Origin: Syntrophaceae bacterium UBA5744 | Lineage (GTDB): Bacteria > Desulfobacterota > Syntrophia > Syntrophales > UBA2192 | DNA length: 7,425 nucleotides | Direction: 5' to 3' | Assembly: GCA_002419215.1 (NCBI GenBank) | Contig: DIFQ01000048.1 | Location: 808-8,232 of the forward strand | Shown here: one piece after another, positions 6,594-7,425 of the stretch | How the letters are laid out: each line of letters begins with the position of its first letter | How positions within the stretch are numbered: position 1 is the stretch's first letter | Made by a program: the position numbers and the translations under genes | The notes under the pieces: model-generated | Database searches by the model: none | What the model saw: only the letters and a program-made list of their open reading frames with translations | Told to the model about the DNA's origin: nothing

Positions 6594-6626
6594 AAAAAGG
6601 CCATGACGTCTGCTGCCGCCATGGCC
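6594..6626 (-). terminator. Intrinsic terminator T2, attenuator just before aroF
   Basis: On the minus strand GGCCAUGGCG (6626-6617) pairs with CGUCAUGGCC (6608-6599): ten pairs including one G-U, with an eight-base GCAGCAGA loop. Two further G-U pairs are possible at the base (6628-6627 with 6598-6597). UUUUU (6598-6594) follows directly, and the aroF start codon is 19 bases further on. A terminator inside the leader, before the first structural gene and after an aromatic leader ORF, is the hallmark of attenuation. Confidence 0.87.
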
Positions 6627-6655
6627 CCTGGGTAAAGAAAACAAAAAAGCCATGG
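6619..6655 (-). promoter_or_regulatory. Candidate antiterminator hairpin (C:D)
   Basis: CCAUGGCUUU (6655-6646), the 3' arm of T1, can pair with GGGGCCAUGG (6628-6619), the 5' arm of T2, giving seven Watson-Crick pairs and three G-U pairs over a 17-base loop. This fold excludes both T1 and T2 at once and has no U-run after it, so it would permit read-through into aroF. The pairing is seen in the sequence; its use in the cell is inference. Confidence 0.6.
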
Positions 6656-6684
6656 TCAGCGTCTTTCGATCTTCCCATGGCTTC
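6643..6684 (-). terminator. Terminator-like hairpin T1 in the aroF leader
   Basis: GAAGCCAUGG (6684-6675) pairs with CCAUGGCUUU (6655-6646): nine Watson-Crick pairs plus one G-U, with a 19-base loop. UUUUUU (6648-6643) overlaps the base of the 3' arm. It begins 22 bases after the leader-peptide stop codon. The loop is larger than ideal, so it may be a weaker terminator than T2 or serve mainly as one state of the switch. Confidence 0.7.
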
Positions 6685-6769
6685 GGATTAGCTTATTGCT
6701 CTGTGTCTAAGTCCTCCTCAGCGACGGGCAGACCTGTCCGTAAAAATAATAGGTGCTAAACCAGAAGCC
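6679..6769 (-). promoter_or_regulatory. Long-range pairing of control codons with T1 5' arm (A:B)
   Basis: GGCUUCUGGUUUAGC (6769-6755), which encodes G-F-W-F-S of the leader peptide, is complementary to GCUAAUCCGAAGCC (6692-6679) at 13 positions, with one bulged U and one U-U mismatch. The second segment overlaps the 5' arm of T1, so A:B and T1 cannot coexist. The sequence complementarity is clear, and its placement exactly over aromatic codons argues for function. Its effect depends on where the ribosome stalls and is unproven. Confidence 0.6.
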
Positions 6770-6796
6770 AAAATTACGGAGTTTCAGTCTTTCCAT
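6707..6796 (-). CDS. Aromatic-rich leader peptide of the aro operon (29 aa)
   Basis: This short ORF encodes MERLKLRN, then FGFWFSTYYFY (residues 9-19), then GQVCPSLRRT. Eight of eleven consecutive residues are aromatic: four Phe (UUU, UUC, UUU, UUU), three Tyr (UAU, UAU, UAC) and one Trp (UGG). The ATG at 6796 is preceded by AAGGAAA with about ten bases spacing. The predicted transcript start lies downstream of the other in-frame ATGs, so only this start is plausible; the open frame upstream runs through the promoter. The peptide ends at a UAG 22 bases before the first terminator-like hairpin, upstream of aroF. Leader peptides such as E. coli TrpL and PheL sense charged tRNA through ribosome stalling at runs of their regulatory codons. 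Here all three aromatic amino acids appear to be monitored together, matching the common pathway they regulate. The peptide itself probably has no separate function. Confidence 0.9.
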   Translation of the reverse strand: MERLKLRNFGFWFSTYYFYGQVCPSLRRT

Positions 6797-6804
6797 CACG
6801 AAGG

Positions 6805-6811
6805 TTTCCTT
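6805..6811 (-). promoter_or_regulatory. Leader-peptide ribosome binding site
   Basis: AAGGAAA lies ten bases (from GGA) before the leader ATG at 6796 and within about 15 bases of the predicted transcript start. AAGG can fold back on CCUU (6804-6801) in a four-pair hairpin with an AAA loop, which may slightly dampen initiation. Confidence 0.7.
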
Positions 6812-6824
6812 AAAAAAGTGCCCC

Positions 6825-6853
6825 ATGAAAACACGATCGGGCGCCCCTGTCAA
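6825..6853 (-). promoter_or_regulatory. Sigma70-type promoter of the aro operon
   Basis: The minus strand carries a perfect -35 box TTGACA (6853-6848), a 17-bp spacer and TTTCAT (6830-6825) as -10 box, matching TATAAT at four of six positions including the final A and T. Transcription would start near 6819, giving a leader RNA with about 22 bases before the leader-peptide ATG and about 245 bases before aroF. No other site in the upstream region looks as good. Confidence 0.8.
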
Positions 6854-6871
6854 CAGAATTTTTTCGCCATG

Positions 6872-6905
6872 CCGTCCCCGGGCCCTTGAAACCCTTGCGG
6901 GACGG
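6872..6905. repeat. Inverted repeat upstream of the promoter
   Basis: CCGTCCC (6872-6878) is the exact reverse complement of GGGACGG (6899-6905) over a 20-base spacing. It lies 19 to 52 bases upstream of the -35 box. It could be a regulator site or chance; no U-run follows on either strand, so it is not a terminator. Confidence 0.45.
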
Positions 6906-6945
6906 TCACTTATGAACACCTCAAAGAGAAGTTACGAAGTTGAGA

Positions 6946-6992
6946 AGCAGGGAAGCTTGGACGAGCTTATGGTCAAACGCAAGCTTCTTGCT
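6946..6992. repeat. Imperfect inverted repeat with AAGCTT cores
   Basis: GAAGCTTG (6952-6959) pairs with CAAGCTTC (6980-6987), and the stem extends five more pairs (one of them G-T) through AGCAG and TTGCT (6988-6992) after a one-base bulge, over a 20-base loop. It lies about 100 bases upstream of the promoter. There is no T-tract and no known family match that I recognise. Confidence 0.5.
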
Positions 6993-7007
6993 GAGTCTAT
7001 AAGAATT

Positions 7008-7106
7008 GTCATTGCGAGCGCAGCGCGGCAATCTTCCGTTGAGAGTATTTTCTCTGCGATTTCTTAATCGTAGATCGCCGCGTCAGCTGCGCCTCCTCGC
7101 GATGAC
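7008..7106. repeat. MITE-like palindromic repeat, 99 bp
   Basis: The element starts GTCATTGCGAG (7008-7018) and ends CTCGCGATGAC (7096-7106), terminal inverted repeats differing at one of eleven positions. The similarity continues inward through GCGCAGC, GCGGC and GATCT-type words with small gaps. Elements with GTCATTGCGAG ends are, from memory, dispersed in many bacterial genomes, including deltaproteobacteria. It encodes nothing and looks like a non-autonomous mobile or REP-like repeat sitting between tonB and the aro promoter. Confidence 0.8.
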
Positions 7107-7223
7107 TGTTTTGAATCCTGCATGATCCCGCTCAGCACACATTTTTCATGCATTCCCGGGACAGGACACCAGCTTCGATTCTCCCTGTGTGCAGGAGTAA
7201 TTCTGTCCGTCTTTGATCACCCC

Positions 7224-7425
7224 TCACATGAGCGAGTCGCCGGGCGATAGCTTGAAGCGGATGGGGATCTCCACCCAGGCGTCCACGGCGGCGCCCATGC
7301 GCCGTGCCGGCTCAAACCGCCACGCCCTCACGGCCTCGAGGGCCGAATCGTCCAGCGAGGCGTAGCCGGAAGAGCGTTTGACCCGGACGGCCCCGATCCT
7401 GCCGTCGGCACGGACCTCGGCCGCG
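7224..7425 (-). CDS. tonB: TonB-like protein, C-terminal domain (partial)
   Basis: Only the last 66 codons are in the window; the gene enters from the right edge and ends at TGA 7226-7224. The residues show the late TonB C-terminal pattern: VRADGRIGAVRVKRSSGYAS (4-23), then SALEAVRAWRFEPAR (27-41), then DAWVEIPIRFKL (48-59). In TonB and related energy transducers this periplasmic domain contacts the TonB box of outer-membrane receptors and passes on energy from ExbB/ExbD for uptake of iron complexes or other ligands. The N-terminal anchor and proline-rich linker are outside the window, so it may be a TonB paralogue or another protein with this domain. It is on the same strand as the aro operon, but 370 bases and a separate promoter lie between, so co-regulation is not implied. 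Confidence 0.85.
   Translation of the reverse strand, partial: AAEVRADGRIGAVRVKRSSGYASLDDSALEAVRAWRFEPARRMGAAVDAWVEIPIRFKLSPGDSLM

Larger units (their letters stand above)
6854..7223. other. Intergenic region between tonB and the aro promoter
   Basis: These 370 bases contain no gene I can support. They hold two inverted repeats (6872-6905, 6946-6992) and a MITE-like palindrome (7008-7106). Bases 7107-7223, just after the tonB stop, show no T-tract hairpin that would serve as a tonB terminator. Composition is visibly less GC-rich than in the genes. Confidence 0.75.

Noticed and set aside
6575..6622. 16-codon N-terminal extension of AroF
   Set aside because: It would start inside the T2 stem without a ribosome site, while the ATG at 6574 has GGAGG and matches the family N-terminus.
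6707..6919. 70-codon version of the leader ORF with earlier starts
   Set aside because: The upstream starts lie before or within the promoter. Only the ATG at 6796 follows the predicted transcript start with a ribosome binding site.
6753..7067. 104-codon open frame on the plus strand
   Set aside because: It runs antisense to the leader peptide and promoter and ends inside the MITE-like repeat; no ribosome site and no recognisable domain.
7174..7200. CTCC/GGGAG hairpin downstream of tonB as its terminator
   Set aside because: The stem is only four or five pairs and no T-tract follows.

Overview
The window is a GC-rich bacterial chromosome segment in which every convincing gene lies on the minus strand. 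It carries an almost complete shikimate-pathway operon, read from about 6820 down to position 1. The order is aromatic leader peptide and attenuator, aroF (DAHP synthase), aroB, pheA (chorismate mutase/prephenate dehydratase), aroD, aroE, aroA and the start of aroK. Upstream of it (7224-7425, same strand) is the C-terminal end of a TonB-like protein. TonB implies a Gram-negative envelope. The type I-beta DAHP synthase, the P-protein, the type I dehydroquinase and the dispersed palindromic repeats together recall Desulfobacterota/deltaproteobacteria, but that placement is inference.

The most striking part is the 250-base region before aroF. A near-consensus sigma70-type promoter (TTGACA, 17 bp, TTTCAT; 6825-6853) precedes a 29-codon ORF (6707-6796) whose product contains FGFWFSTYYFY, with 8 aromatic residues in 11. 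Two consecutive hairpins followed by U-runs come next (6643-6684 and 6594-6626), and then the strong aroF ribosome binding site. Copies of a CCATGG-centred element let neighbouring segments pair in mutually exclusive ways. The control-codon stretch itself can pair with the 5' arm of the first hairpin. This looks like ribosome-mediated attenuation that senses Phe, Tyr and Trp together at the head of the common pathway. The polarity of the switch does not follow simply from the pairings I can draw.

From aroF to aroE, all four gene junctions are ATGA overlaps, so these five genes are probably translationally coupled. AroF makes DAHP, AroB 3-dehydroquinate, AroD 3-dehydroshikimate, AroE shikimate, AroK shikimate-3-phosphate and AroA EPSP. 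PheA takes chorismate to phenylpyruvate. Chorismate synthase (aroC) is not in the window. The compact layout stops after aroE: aroA is separated from its neighbours by 341 and 157 bases filled with repeats, and a 59-bp repeat lies in inverted orientation on either side of aroA (57 of 59 identical).

Between the promoter and tonB (6854-7223) there is no convincing gene, only two inverted repeats and a 99-bp MITE-like palindromic element (7008-7106).
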